Below are positions 49,881-60,022 of a DNA stretch of 64,000 nt, one piece after another. Every line of letters begins with the position of its first letter. Position 1 is the stretch's first letter. Under the pieces are notes generated by a model. It made no database searches. It was not told the DNA's origin and worked only from the letters and a program-made list of their open reading frames with translations. Source of the stretch: Pseudomonas orientalis (lineage in GTDB: Bacteria > Pseudomonadota > Gammaproteobacteria > Pseudomonadales > Pseudomonadaceae); contig NZ_JYLM01000011.1 of NCBI RefSeq assembly GCF_001439815.1, positions 1 through 64,000 of the forward strand, given 5' to 3'. The translations under genes and the position numbers were made by a program.

Positions 49881-52800
49881 TCAGGGCGAATCGCTGGTCA
49901 GGCCAACAGGTATCTCTTTTCGACGTCCCAGTTGTGCAATCAAGTAGGCGATGGAGTCGGCGTTGTTAAGTACCGTAATGATGCGTTTAAGCGGATCGCT
50001 ACGGAAAACCCGCCGGGCTTCGACGAGGGTTTGGGTGCCAGTGACGGTGAGCAGCCTGTCGAGCACAGGTTGTGTTGACGTGCCCATCATAGGGTCTGTC
50101 TTGAGGCCGGTTGCAATATCGACTACTTGGAACAACTTATGGGTCGGGGTATTGAGCGAAAGTCTTGAAAGATGGCGGTTTTCCAGGGCCACTTTAGTGT
50201 TGCTGCCCTCAGGCGTTTGGGGATCAATCAGGTCATGAAAGGGATGGGTTGAATGTACGTAAGCCAAGTCCAACGTCGCACAGACATGATGCGTGATTTC
50301 GTGAATGAGGGTAGCCGCACGGGCATGGACGCTGACATAGAACGGTTTTATCAACAAATGACTGTATTTGAGCCCCGGGCTGAAAAACACCTCGGTCAAG
50401 TACACTAATTGAAGGGGGTCGGGGACAATGGTAAAGGCCATCAACGTTTGTACGCCCCCAAGGGCCGGCATCCGCGAACGGCCAATGACAAATCGCGTTG
50501 AGTTCGGGGAGGTCAGTGAGGGCTCCATCAACGCGCTGCACACCTTATCGACGATCTCCTGGATTATTTCAAGGTGCTGGACCTCGAGCGTCTGCAAGCC
50601 GAAAAACGTTTTGATTTGTTTGACGAGCTCAGGTGCAGCAAGGGGTGTATGTGCGATCAGGCGCACATTTTCCTGGGCGTTCTTTGCATAAAACGTCGCC
50701 AAGGCAAGTGCATCGGTAATAACCCAGGATTCCCGAGGGTAAAGCGCTCGAATCTCGCGCATTCCGCTGGCCAATATATTCATACTGGAGCGCGCAATGG
50801 GCTCGGAGTAGAAACGATTGGTCAATCGTGCAATTGTCCGCCGCCCCGTCAGCAATGGGCCGGCGCTACTGAGCATCCACTGTTGTAGGGTGTTGCTGTG
50901 CACCACAGGGCCGACTTCGCCGTCACCGGCGATACGCCATTCCAGGCCGTGCTTGATGACCTGGAACACTTTCCCTGCAACCGCCGCGTAGTAGTGGTTG
51001 GAGGCCGAGCGGTAAAGGTTGAGTGTGGTGTCTTTAGTCAGGCTGGCCAAGCTCGGCTCAAGGACTTCGAAACGCTGGAGCCGGGTGCGTGGCGCAGCGG
51101 TAATGTCCAGCGCGGGCCAGGACACCACAGAGGTCGCAGGTGTGTGAGGCGACAGCATCGGTTCGGGTGCCGGGATCATCCCGCCCTCCGATACGGCAGG
51201 CATGGAATCGCGCAAACCGACCAGCAAGGCCACACCGCCGATAAAATGCCCCATTGCCTCATGCCAGTGATGGCTTTGCAGCTCTTCGGCAGACGCTTTG
51301 AACAGTTTATGGCTCTGCCAGACCACCAAGGGGTAAGCCAGTTTGCCGGCAAAAAACACAATTGCCTGCTGCACACCTTCCGAGAATACAGTCTTGGCGG
51401 TTTCCCAGGCAGTACCTGCATTTGCCGTTTTTTGGCAGCCCAGCAGCGTTGTCAGCAGCTCGACATTGTCGGTGAACAACTGCTTGAACAGCGCAGCGTC
51501 GATGGGGTTGCATGCCAGCTGGAGGGCAGTGCTGGCTTGGGATTGCTCCAGCGCGCTTGTCAGTGCCACGTGGTCAACGGCCGGGACCACCTGCCGAATC
51601 CAACGCTGTAAGGCGCCGGAGGCTGTCAACTCAGCACGCAGTGCAGCCTCAACGGTATATTCCTTGAGGGTGTAGCCTGGGCTATAGGGGGCATAAAGGA
51701 CCTGGGGGCCCTCCTCACCTGAGGCGGAACCGATCAGGTAAACCCCAGGGATCCTGACGGTTTTTTTCCCGGCATCGACCAACAGTTCCAGACGGCGGAT
51801 CATGGCGTTGGCGCCCACCACTGTCGCACGGGCGGTCGCATCGGGCATGTCCATGACCTGTTGAATGAGCCCGAAGGCCGCCGGTGAAAGCTGGCCTTGC
51901 AACCTCATGCCGTGAGCGTATTGCATCAGTTGCCACGGCAGTTGTCTGGCGAATCGCGTGAAGCGTTGGCCAACGTCCGGACTGGCAGGACCCAGGAAGG
52001 ATTGGATGTACGTTTGGTAAGCCGCATTGATGTTCAGCGCCTGTATCCGCGTTTTCAGCGTCTGCGCATCCAGAGTGGATGGCAACGGCGTTGTACCGGT
52101 GCTGGCGAACAGGGGCACCTCATCGTTCCAATACGACTGATGACTCAAGACATAGTCCAGCAGCGACTGGTTGCGGGCAGGCGTACTGCCCTGCGCCGGC
52201 AGCCCGACTTCGACTTCGTCAGGTGTGACGCTGTCCTGATCGTCAAGCGCCTTGAGTAAGGTACTGAGTTTCTTGCGCGTAAACTGAGCCAGCGAATCGA
52301 TCCCGTGCAGGTAATCCTGATTGTCGGTGACGTTGTTTCGATACTGCTCCAACGATTCGGCATAGAGTTGTTGATCGACAGCGCTGGCTTTGCCCAGCCA
52401 TTGCAAACCCTGTTGCAGGATCATGGCCTGGACCATGTCCATGGCACGCTGCACGTTGGTGGGCGCCAGGTTTTGTGTGGCGTGAACCTGCCACAGCTTG
52501 CGCAACTGTTCGACCGACAGCTTCATGGACAGGATTTTCGCCAGCTCACGGTCATTTTGTTGTGCGTAGGTTCGTTGCAAGTGCTCGACGAGGTTGTCCT
52601 TGATCAGTTCAAGGGAGCTGAGTGCATAACTCGGCTGTGAATCCCAGTCAGGTGTCGCCAGGTTCGCCAGGAAAACCTGCCGTTCGTCCGGGACTGCCAG
52701 GCGTCGGTCCATCTCTGCTTTGAAGTCATTCAATGAGTAGAAACTTTCCAGGCCCAACGCGAGCGTCCACAGCAGCGTGCGGCCGGAATATCGAGGATCA

Positions 52801-55058
52801 AGCCCGCCGCGCTCGGTCAGCACGAAACAGTTAGTGAGTACCTGCGGGGTATTTTGCCCGGCAGGTGTGACCCTCAAAGAAAACGCATCAGGGCGGAACC
52901 CATTGACGCTAAGGCGTAAGTCTCTGGCGTAAATACCTAACACGGTCAAGAGCACTTCGTAGTCGAGTGGCAATAAAGCGTTGTTCCATAGCCTGACCTG
53001 CACTTCCCCCGTCAAGCCCATCTCCATTGCTTTTCTCAGCAAGGGCTGCATGTTGGGGGACACGCTGTGGGTCCTACGCAGGTACTGTTTAAACCCGCCG
53101 ACTGCACTGTTGATCAGCGTATTGAAGGTAGCGGCGTCCACGCCTGAGATCCTGGTGGCGGGTTTGTCAGGAGCGGTTGAATAGACGTGGGTGTTCAGCG
53201 AATCGATGGGTGGACCCACTTCGCCACATAGGCGCGCCAGAAAATAGTCGACCATGCTGCTCGATGCCAGCAGTCGAGGTTTGTCGGTGTCACTCGAAGG
53301 GTTGCTGTATCGGCGTACCGAGAGGCACGCAGCCTCCAGGCGGTGCTGCTTGATAGCGTACAGTTTCGTATTGAGACAGGTGATAACGGAACGCTCCAGC
53401 GAGGGGCGAAACGATAGGTGTTGTTCGATTTCGGCGGTGACGTTTTCGAGTAAATGCACCGTTGTGCGCATTGCAGCAAGCGTGGGTGGGACCCTGGGTT
53501 CAGCCACCGTCGCAGTCCAGGTCTCTGCCAACTGAGTACTCCAACGCCCCATGGATTCGAAGCTCGGTAATTTTGGATCAATCATGCCACGCACATCGAG
53601 CACATGATCGACCAAGGCGTCGAGGTTCATCGTGCCCTGGCTCAGGCGATACTGATCGAGGGCGTATTCAAGGTTGCGACCTTGTTTTTCAATGATGCCC
53701 TCCATGATGCTTTGGAAAATAACGCCGGTGATCGGGGCTGTGGTGACGTCACAGGCCAGCAGGTTCACTTCGGTGTAGCGCTCCAACCTGGACAGATGTT
53801 TTCTCCAGGCATCGGCATGCTGCCGGGGGTTGAGACTATCGAGGAGGTGGGTTTTCAGGGCGCCCAGCTCGGTAAACGATCGCAGGCCTTGGTGGGGGGT
53901 ATAGAGCAGCCAGGTCGAGCCGTTATCGCTTTTGTTACTGCTGATGATGAGCGTGCCTGCCAGCTCGGAGGGGGGCTGTTCAGGCTCTTTCAGCAGTGCC
54001 TTTTCAACATCAATGGCGGGAGCAAGCATTGGCGCGGAGCGCGCAGCCTTGAGCGGCAAGGCCTGCAGTTGCAAACGCTGGTCAACCGTAATCGTCGTTT
54101 GCTGTTGTTGGTCCAGCGTGTGTGTAAAAAAGGCGTTGGCCATGGCGTCGGTAAAAAATTGCAGCCGCGAGGCCCCGGTGCAAGCAGGCTGCTCCCAAAA
54201 TGCCTTGGGCTGTTGCTTCATATGTGTTTTCAAGCCCTGGGCCAATCCCTGGACCGATGCATCCCAACTCAATTGATCGTCAGGCTGCTGGGAATCAGCG
54301 ACGTGTTGGGGGTTGTAATAGCGCCGGGTTTGTCCCACAGGCCAGCCATTGGCGACGAAATGCCTGAGGACAGTTTCGCTCAAGGTGCGGGTGTTCATGT
54401 GTCGGAACGTAGATTCGCTGGATGAACCGATGACATAACTCTGCACTTGGATTTGGCGCGGATCGACACCCGTAAAAGATCGCGCCAATTGCGTGGCAAT
54501 GTATTCATCCAGCAGAGAAGTGAAACTGGGCAGCTTGAGCAGCTCCTCGCGCATCAGACGGGCATTCTCAAGCAGATTGTTGGAAAGGGTCGTTTGTTGT
54601 GCCTCAAAGACAGCGCCTGCCACGGTATGTGCAGTAATAGTCACGGGCGCAGTGGGCGTCAGGGCGACTTGCTGAGAGAGGGAGAGATAATCAAGCAACG
54701 CTTGGCGCTGCGACGAGTCTTTGAGCCACGACCCCAGTTGCGTCTTGAGTGTTTCATGGCTTTCCAGCTTTTCCAGACCACGAGCTGGCGTATAGAGAAA
54801 AACCCCGCCTTGCGGGGCGGGGCTCATTACGAATGCGCCCGCCAGCTCAATAGCCGGTTGACCGAGCACGTTCAGTTGCAGGGTTTGGACGTGCATCGGC
54901 ACTTTTTGTGCCCGCCGCAAAGCATCGTTGGCCAGATAGACGGAGTCGAGCCAGTCGAGGTCCTTGAGGGTAAAGTTGCGCGTACGTTGGCGCTCACTTA
55001 GTTGCGTGCGATCGGTTTGGGTTTCACTGAAAAAATACGGTGGGTTGTCAGTGACCAT
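49881..55058 (-). CDS. Giant dermonecrotic-toxin-like (DUF6543-type) protein with aspzincin motif
   Basis: The 1,725-residue protein starts MVTDNPPYFFSE, as do the large Pseudomonas proteins annotated as dermonecrotic toxin domain/DUF6543. A repeated module with a LYTP or LYAP core (for example GGVFLYTPARGLEKLESHET) occurs near residues 85-120, 385-415 and 1120-1150. Near the C terminus, HEITH at 1586-1590 is followed by TLDLAY, with Asp1597 and Tyr1600. This fits the aspzincin (M35, Lys-specific endopeptidase) pattern HExxH plus TxDxxY. There is no signal peptide or recognised secretion signal. GGAGAG precedes ATG 55058. It is probably a protease toxin; target, delivery route and any immunity gene are unknown. 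Confidence 0.72.
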   Translation of the reverse strand: MVTDNPPYFFSETQTDRTQLSERQRTRNFTLKDLDWLDSVYLANDALRRAQKVPMHVQTLQLNVLGQPAIELAGAFVMSPAPQGGVFLYTPARGLEKLESHETLKTQLGSWLKDSSQRQALLDYLSLSQQVALTPTAPVTITAHTVAGAVFEAQQTTLSNNLLENARLMREELLKLPSFTSLLDEYIATQLARSFTGVDPRQIQVQSYVIGSSSESTFRHMNTRTLSETVLRHFVANGWPVGQTRRYYNPQHVADSQQPDDQLSWDASVQGLAQGLKTHMKQQPKAFWEQPACTGASRLQFFTDAMANAFFTHTLDQQQQTTITVDQRLQLQALPLKAARSAPMLAPAIDVEKALLKEPEQPPSELAGTLIISSNKSDNGSTWLLYTPHQGLRSFTELGALKTHLLDSLNPRQHADAWRKHLSRLERYTEVNLLACDVTTAPITGVIFQSIMEGIIEKQGRNLEYALDQYRLSQGTMNLDALVDHVLDVRGMIDPKLPSFESMGRWSTQLAETWTATVAEPRVPPTLAAMRTTVHLLENVTAEIEQHLSFRPSLERSVITCLNTKLYAIKQHRLEAACLSVRRYSNPSSDTDKPRLLASSSMVDYFLARLCGEVGPPIDSLNTHVYSTAPDKPATRISGVDAATFNTLINSAVGGFKQYLRRTHSVSPNMQPLLRKAMEMGLTGEVQVRLWNNALLPLDYEVLLTVLGIYARDLRLSVNGFRPDAFSLRVTPAGQNTPQVLTNCFVLTERGGLDPRYSGRTLLWTLALGLESFYSLNDFKAEMDRRLAVPDERQVFLANLATPDWDSQPSYALSSLELIKDNLVEHLQRTYAQQNDRELAKILSMKLSVEQLRKLWQVHATQNLAPTNVQRAMDMVQAMILQQGLQWLGKASAVDQQLYAESLEQYRNNVTDNQDYLHGIDSLAQFTRKKLSTLLKALDDQDSVTPDEVEVGLPAQGSTPARNQSLLDYVLSHQSYWNDEVPLFASTGTTPLPSTLDAQTLKTRIQALNINAAYQTYIQSFLGPASPDVGQRFTRFARQLPWQLMQYAHGMRLQGQLSPAAFGLIQQVMDMPDATARATVVGANAMIRRLELLVDAGKKTVRIPGVYLIGSASGEEGPQVLYAPYSPGYTLKEYTVEAALRAELTASGALQRWIRQVVPAVDHVALTSALEQSQASTALQLACNPIDAALFKQLFTDNVELLTTLLGCQKTANAGTAWETAKTVFSEGVQQAIVFFAGKLAYPLVVWQSHKLFKASAEELQSHHWHEAMGHFIGGVALLVGLRDSMPAVSEGGMIPAPEPMLSPHTPATSVVSWPALDITAAPRTRLQRFEVLEPSLASLTKDTTLNLYRSASNHYYAAVAGKVFQVIKHGLEWRIAGDGEVGPVVHSNTLQQWMLSSAGPLLTGRRTIARLTNRFYSEPIARSSMNILASGMREIRALYPRESWVITDALALATFYAKNAQENVRLIAHTPLAAPELVKQIKTFFGLQTLEVQHLEIIQEIVDKVCSALMEPSLTSPNSTRFVIGRSRMPALGGVQTLMAFTIVPDPLQLVYLTEVFFSPGLKYSHLLIKPFYVSVHARAATLIHEITHHVCATLDLAYVHSTHPFHDLIDPQTPEGSNTKVALENRHLSRLSLNTPTHKLFQVVDIATGLKTDPMMGTSTQPVLDRLLTVTGTQTLVEARRVFRSDPLKRIITVLNNADSIAYLIAQLGRRKEIPVGLTSDSP

Positions 55059-55169
55059 TGAATGCTCTCCATGCCGGATTGGCTGCCGAGGTGAGCAGCC
55101 GTTAGTGATCTGAGAGAATCACTCTGGCGTTTCAAGTTTCGGCCGAGGGACTACATATGCACCAGCGCT

Positions 55170-57194
55170 TCATGCCCCCGCAGAATGCGCGACGCATCGT
55201 TCGCCTTCGCCCCGGAAAAGCTTGAGTGAGCTCAACAGCGTACCGGTATCCCCCTCAGTGATGAACGCGTCCCGGAAGGCTTTCCCGGTCTCCGGGTTGA
55301 ACAGGTCATCACGTTCAAACCGTTCAAAAGCCTGGCGCGCCAGGACACCGGACCACGTGTAGGAATACAGTTTGGCCCCATAGCTACCCATCGGTTGTTC
55401 GAAGCGGTTGATCGGACGGGCGCTATCAGGCCACTGTAAATAACCGATTTCAGCGTTGGCCTGGGTGAACACCTCACGGGGTGTACGCCCGTCGCCGTAG
55501 GTACGGTGCAACTCGAAGTCGACGAGGCCGGTGAGCAAAAGACTGGCTGTTTCCCGGCTGGTCTGGGTGTGAATAAATCGGCTTATATGATTGGCCATAT
55601 CGTCAGGCAAAGGATCTCCCGTCTGGACATGGGCCGATAGCCAGCTCAGAAACGACGGCGTAAAGCAGAACTGCTCCAGCACCTGGCCGAAAAATTCCGC
55701 CGCGTCGTGGCCTGACTGGCCTATACCGGAAATCGCCCGATAGGGGGCGGCGGTCAACAGGTGCTGCAGGCAGTGGCCGAACTCATGCAACAAGACCCTC
55801 AATTGCAAGTGACCCAGCAAGCAAGGCTGGGTCACTGTAGGTCGTGGCAATTGACTGCGTAGCACGGCTATGGGCCGTTGTGGACGCCCCTCGGCCGTCA
55901 TCCGGTGACTGCGCAAGCCCGAGGCGACGCCAATCGCGCCGCCCTCCACGCGACGATAAGGGTCAATAAACAGATGTCCGATGGGCTCGCCGTACTCCCT
56001 GAGTTCGAATACCCGCACGTCCGGGTGCCAGGTCTCGACAGTGGTTTGTTCGATCAGCTCAACGCCGAACAGGGTTTTGGCGAACGTGCACAATCGTTGC
56101 AGCACTGTTTCCAACGGGAAGTAGTTGCGCACCGCGTCCTGAGAAACACCCGCCACGTCCTGGCGAATTTTTTCCGCGAAAAATTCGTAATCCCAGGGTT
56201 CCAGCGCATCGATTCCTCGTTGCGCGGCATAGCGTTGCAGTTGCTGTGTGTCATGGGCAAATGTCGTGCGTGCCTGATCAATCTGTTGATGCAAAAATGC
56301 AGTGACCTCATCGGCCGTCTCCGCCATTTGTTCCACCAGCGCCAGTTCGGCGAAGTTGGCATAGCCCAGCAATTGGGCTTTCTGGTGACGGCTGTCGAGC
56401 AACACGGTCAGAACCAGTTCATTGTCGGTGCCAATGGCGTCAGGACCGCTGCCCACGGCACGGCTGTAGTAAGCCTCCATCATTTCCTGGCGCAAGGCTC
56501 GATGGTCGGCGTAGTTCATCACCTCCTGAAAGGACTGCTCGCAAAGCGTCAATAACCAGCCATCCAGGCCTGCGTTCCGAGCCGCAACCTCCATGCGTGC
56601 CAGCGCCGTGTCAGGCAGTCCGCTGAGCAGCACTTTGTCTTGAATGTGCTTACGCCATGCGTCGCTGGAGTCTTTTACACGGCGCAGGAACTCTTGACTG
56701 AATTCATCGATTTGCAGGTTCAGCGCTTTGAGCCGCAGCTGATTCTCTGGCGAAAGATCAAGGCCGGCCAAGTGGTACTTGCGCAGTATCTTATGCAAGG
56801 CACGTTGGCGCTGTGGATCGAACAGGGCTGCGATCGGGCTATCGGCAAGTTGTCGGTGAAGCTCGTACAGGTCATTGTTCGCGGCCAACTCGGCGCGGTA
56901 CTGCATCGCACGCTCATAACTGCGGTGTGATGCCAGCTTCCATGTCTGCCCCTGGGGAAGGGAGTCAAGCAGCTCGATGATGTTGAGAAAGCCATCCAGG
57001 CGTGCCTGCAGTGCTTCCACTGCTTGCACCAGGTCGTCCCAGGTGGGGAATGACGCCTGGCTGGCAATGATCGTGGCGGTGGTGTTGCGGCTATCTGCGA
57101 TGATCTGCTCAATGGCGGGCACCAAGTGTTCCGCTCGGATGGCTGAGAACGGTGGCAAGTCGCAGGGCAGTAGCAGTGGATTGCTTTCAGACAT
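55170..57194 (-). CDS. M3-family oligopeptidase (oligopeptidase A-like)
   Basis: Cytoplasmic thimet-type zinc oligopeptidase degrading short peptides. The 674-residue product is the family length. HEFGH at 470-474 binds zinc, with Glu500 (DAAEFFGQ) as the third ligand, matching WDAVELPSQ of PrlC. MGSYGAKLYSYTWSGVLA is the conserved C-terminal substrate region. ATG 57194, with AAGAG upstream, was chosen; an earlier in-frame ATG would add 55 unrelated residues. It lies 111 bases before the giant toxin-like gene on the same strand. It looks like a paralogue of the main PrlC. Confidence 0.9.
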   Translation of the reverse strand: MSESNPLLLPCDLPPFSAIRAEHLVPAIEQIIADSRNTTATIIASQASFPTWDDLVQAVEALQARLDGFLNIIELLDSLPQGQTWKLASHRSYERAMQYRAELAANNDLYELHRQLADSPIAALFDPQRQRALHKILRKYHLAGLDLSPENQLRLKALNLQIDEFSQEFLRRVKDSSDAWRKHIQDKVLLSGLPDTALARMEVAARNAGLDGWLLTLCEQSFQEVMNYADHRALRQEMMEAYYSRAVGSGPDAIGTDNELVLTVLLDSRHQKAQLLGYANFAELALVEQMAETADEVTAFLHQQIDQARTTFAHDTQQLQRYAAQRGIDALEPWDYEFFAEKIRQDVAGVSQDAVRNYFPLETVLQRLCTFAKTLFGVELIEQTTVETWHPDVRVFELREYGEPIGHLFIDPYRRVEGGAIGVASGLRSHRMTAEGRPQRPIAVLRSQLPRPTVTQPCLLGHLQLRVLLHEFGHCLQHLLTAAPYRAISGIGQSGHDAAEFFGQVLEQFCFTPSFLSWLSAHVQTGDPLPDDMANHISRFIHTQTSRETASLLLTGLVDFELHRTYGDGRTPREVFTQANAEIGYLQWPDSARPINRFEQPMGSYGAKLYSYTWSGVLARQAFERFERDDLFNPETGKAFRDAFITEGDTGTLLSSLKLFRGEGERCVAHSAGA

Positions 57195-57460
57195 GAAGTC
57201 ACTCTTCAAAGGTAGCTGTCGAAGCAGCCAGCCTAGGGAATGAATTATCGTTGGAGGGATAGATAGATATAACGTGGAGCATCGGGTCCTCCACGACCAC
57301 GTCCACGACTGGCGACGCCCGTGCAAGGGGTAAATCAGGACAACGGGGCACTGCCACAATCAGGCTATAGCCAAGAACTATTGCACCGTGAAAGGAACGG
57401 AACTCGAACCAGATCACGATCTGTCATGTTCAAGGCGTTCTCGGCGTCATAAAGCAATCA

Positions 57461-57576
57461 GTTGTACGACAACACATGAGACACATGATAGTATTTCTCA
57501 TGCAGCGGACGTTCGATTCGCTGCACCGGTGGCAAGGACGTCCGCTCGAGAAACGCGCAAACCCTGTGCGCGTTTA
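57461..57576 (+). promoter_or_regulatory. Candidate operator and hairpin upstream of pectate lyase
   Basis: gttgtacgacaac (57461-57473) is a 5-3-5 palindrome resembling GntR-family operators (TTGT-N3-ACAA). Further down aaacgcgca and tgtgcgcgttt form a hairpin (57552-57576). These lie in a 413-base gap (57195-57607) without a gene. Uronate-responsive control of a pectate lyase by a GntR regulator would be logical but is not shown. Confidence 0.35.
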
Positions 57577-57607
57577 GAACTCAAGTTAATCAAGGATCTG
57601 ATTACTC

Positions 57608-58750
57608 ATGACAAAACCCTCAACTTTCCCCGCCTGCAAATTGGCCAGTGCCGTATTCGGCGCCCTGCTGTTTTCCAGCGTTCCCGCACATGCAGCGGAC
57701 ATTTGGCTGGACGTCGCCACGACCGGCTGGGCCACGCAGAATGGCGGGACCAAAGGCGGCTCCCGGGCTGCCGCGAACGACATCTACAGCGTTAAAAACG
57801 CGGCCGAACTGAAAAAAGCCCTCAGCGCTTCGGCAGGCAGCAACGGTCGCATCATCAAGATCACCGGCATTATCGACGTCAGCGAAGGCAAGGTTTACAC
57901 CAAAACGGCTGACATGAAAGTTCGCGGCCGCCTGGACATTCCCGGCAAGACCACAATCGTGGGCATCGGCGGGAATGCGGAGATTCGTGAAGGTTTCTTT
58001 TACGCGAAAGAAAATGACGTGATCATCCGCAACATCACCATCGAAAACCCATGGGACCCCGAGCCGATCTTTGATAAGAACGATGGTGCCGACGGCAACT
58101 GGAACTCCGAGTACGATGGCCTGACCGTCGAAGGCGCCAACAACGTGTGGGTCGATCACGTGACCTTTACCGATGGCCGCCGTACCGATGATCAGAATGG
58201 TACCGCCAGCAACCGCCCCAAGCAGCATCACGATGGCGCACTGGACGTCAAGAACGGTGCTAACTTCGTCACTATCTCGTATTCGGCATTCAAGTCCCAC
58301 GAAAAAAACAACCTGATCGGTTCCAGCGACTCGCGCACCACCGATGATGGCAAGCTCAAGGTCACCATCCACAACACCTTGTTCGAAAACATCTCCGCCC
58401 GTGCACCCCGCGTGCGCTACGGCCAGGTGCATCTGTACAACAACTACCATGTGGGCAGCACCAGTCATAAGGTGTACCCGTTCTCCTATGCCCATGGCGT
58501 GGGCAAGAACTCGAAGATCTTCTCCGAACGCAACGCCTTCGAGATCGCAGGTATCAGCGGTTGCGACAAGATCGCCGGCGATTACGGCGGTAGCGTCTAT
58601 CGTGACACCGGCTCGACCCTCAACGGCAGCGCACTGAGTTGCTCGTGGAGTTCGAGCATCGGCTGGACCCCACCCTACAGCTACACCCCGCTGACTGCCG
58701 ACAAGGTCGCCGCGGACGTCAAAGCGAAAGCCGGAGCCGGCAAGCTCTAA
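57608..58750 (+). CDS. Secreted pectate lyase (PL1)
   Basis: Cleaves polygalacturonate by beta-elimination with calcium. The 380-residue precursor has a signal peptide cut after VPAHA, near residue 29. The parallel beta-helix domain has NVWVDHVTFTDGR with calcium-binding Asp residues, DGALDVKNGANFVTISYSAF, and RAPRVRYGQVHLYNNY with the catalytic Arg. SGCDKIAGDYGG and SCSWSSSIGW hold a likely disulfide. It resembles fluorescent-pseudomonad PelB-type lyases. AAGGA precedes ATG 57608. Export by the type II system encoded downstream on the opposite strand is likely. A terminator follows. Confidence 0.94.
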   Translation: MTKPSTFPACKLASAVFGALLFSSVPAHAADIWLDVATTGWATQNGGTKGGSRAAANDIYSVKNAAELKKALSASAGSNGRIIKITGIIDVSEGKVYTKTADMKVRGRLDIPGKTTIVGIGGNAEIREGFFYAKENDVIIRNITIENPWDPEPIFDKNDGADGNWNSEYDGLTVEGANNVWVDHVTFTDGRRTDDQNGTASNRPKQHHDGALDVKNGANFVTISYSAFKSHEKNNLIGSSDSRTTDDGKLKVTIHNTLFENISARAPRVRYGQVHLYNNYHVGSTSHKVYPFSYAHGVGKNSKIFSERNAFEIAGISGCDKIAGDYGGSVYRDTGSTLNGSALSCSWSSSIGWTPPYSYTPLTADKVAADVKAKAGAGKL

Positions 58751-58775
58751 GCGATAGTGCAACTTCAGTGAGTTG

Positions 58776-58803
58776 AAAAGCCCTTGGCGACGAGGGCTTT
58801 TTT
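58776..58803. terminator. Bidirectional terminator between pectate lyase and gspF
   Basis: aaaagccct (58776-58784) pairs with agggctttt (58793-58801), followed by further T residues. It sits between the convergent pectate lyase and gspF genes. Confidence 0.9.
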
Positions 58804-58813
58804 GTGCGTGCGC

Positions 58814-60022
58814 CTACTGCACCAGCTGGTTGATCTCGATGATCGGCAACAGTATTGCCAGCACGATCACCAGCACCACCGCGCCCATCACCACGATCAT
58901 CAAAGGCTCAAGCAGTGCCGTCATGCCCATCGCCCGGCGTTCGATATCGCGAGACAGCGTTTGCGCCGCACGATCGAGCATCGGCGGCAACGAGCCGGTC
59001 TTTTCACCGCTGGCGATCAGGTGAATCAGCAGCGGCGGGAATACTTTCTCCACCGCCAACGCCGTGGCCAGGCTGACCCCTTCACGTACCTTCGCAGTGG
59101 CGTCACTCACGCTTTGGCTCAAGCAATCGTTGGACAAGGTCTGGCGCGCTGCTTCCAGTGCGCGCAGCAGCGGCACCCCGGCGCCACCGAGGATCGCCAG
59201 GGTCGACGCGAACCGCGCAGTGTTGAGCCCGAGCACAAACCGCCCGATCAGCGGCAAATGCAACACGCGCCGATGCCAGCCCAAGCGGGCCACAGGGTTG
59301 CGCAGGTACACGCGCCAGCCCCAGAAGCCCGCCACCAGGGCACTCAAACACAGCCACCCCCAACCGCGAATAAAATCGCTGGCGTTGAGCATGGCCAGGG
59401 TCAGCCCTGGCAAATCCTGGCGTGCCTGGGAAAACGCGCTGACCACTTGCGGCACCACGTAGCTGAGCAAGAAGATCACGATAGCAACCGACACCAGCCC
59501 TACGACCCCGGGATAAATAAATGCGGTGAGGATTTTGCTGCGCAGGTTATTGCGTTCTTCGATGTAATCGGCGAGCCGCTCCATCACTTGGGCCAGATCG
59601 CCGGACTCCTCTCCTGCCGCAATCAGTGCACGGTAAATCTGCGGAAAGTCCCGTGGCCGCGCGGCCAGGGCGTCCGCCAGGCGCATGCCGCTACGCACAT
59701 CGGCACGCACCGCACTGAGGGCCTGGACGATGTGTTTGCGCTCGGCCTGCTCCACCGTGGCGCTCAACGCCGCCTCCAGCGGCAGGCTCGCGCTGAGGAG
59801 GCTGGCCAGTTGTCGCGTGGCCCAGGCCAGGTCGTTGTCTGACAGTTTGGCGGCGAAAATCCCGGTATTCGCGGCCCCGTCACTGCTCTCAAGTTGTACC
59901 GACAATGCGGTCAAGCCGCGCCGATGCAAAAGGCTGAAGGCTTCACGCGGGCTGTCCGCATCCAGATGCCCGATCTCGACCTTGCCCGTGGCGTCGGCAG
60001 CTTCAAAACGATAGCGATTCAT
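58814..60022 (-). CDS. gspF: Type II secretion inner-membrane platform protein
   Basis: The 402-residue GspF has two homologous GspF domains (about 70-190 and 270-395), each followed by membrane helices near 168-192, 215-240 and 370-395. ATRQLASLLSASLPLEAAL and FASTLAILGGAGVPLLRALEA are the paired signatures. It forms the inner-membrane core that contacts GspE. The start overlaps the gspE stop by one base. It is the last gene of the visible operon. Confidence 0.93.
   Translation of the reverse strand: MNRYRFEAADATGKVEIGHLDADSPREAFSLLHRRGLTALSVQLESSDGAANTGIFAAKLSDNDLAWATRQLASLLSASLPLEAALSATVEQAERKHIVQALSAVRADVRSGMRLADALAARPRDFPQIYRALIAAGEESGDLAQVMERLADYIEERNNLRSKILTAFIYPGVVGLVSVAIVIFLLSYVVPQVVSAFSQARQDLPGLTLAMLNASDFIRGWGWLCLSALVAGFWGWRVYLRNPVARLGWHRRVLHLPLIGRFVLGLNTARFASTLAILGGAGVPLLRALEAARQTLSNDCLSQSVSDATAKVREGVSLATALAVEKVFPPLLIHLIASGEKTGSLPPMLDRAAQTLSRDIERRAMGMTALLEPLMIVVMGAVVLVIVLAILLPIIEINQLVQ

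Noticed and set aside
57620..58762. 380-codon minus-strand frame across the pectate lyase gene
   Set aside because: The plus strand encodes an unmistakable PL1 enzyme with a signal peptide. The mirror frame has no family pattern.
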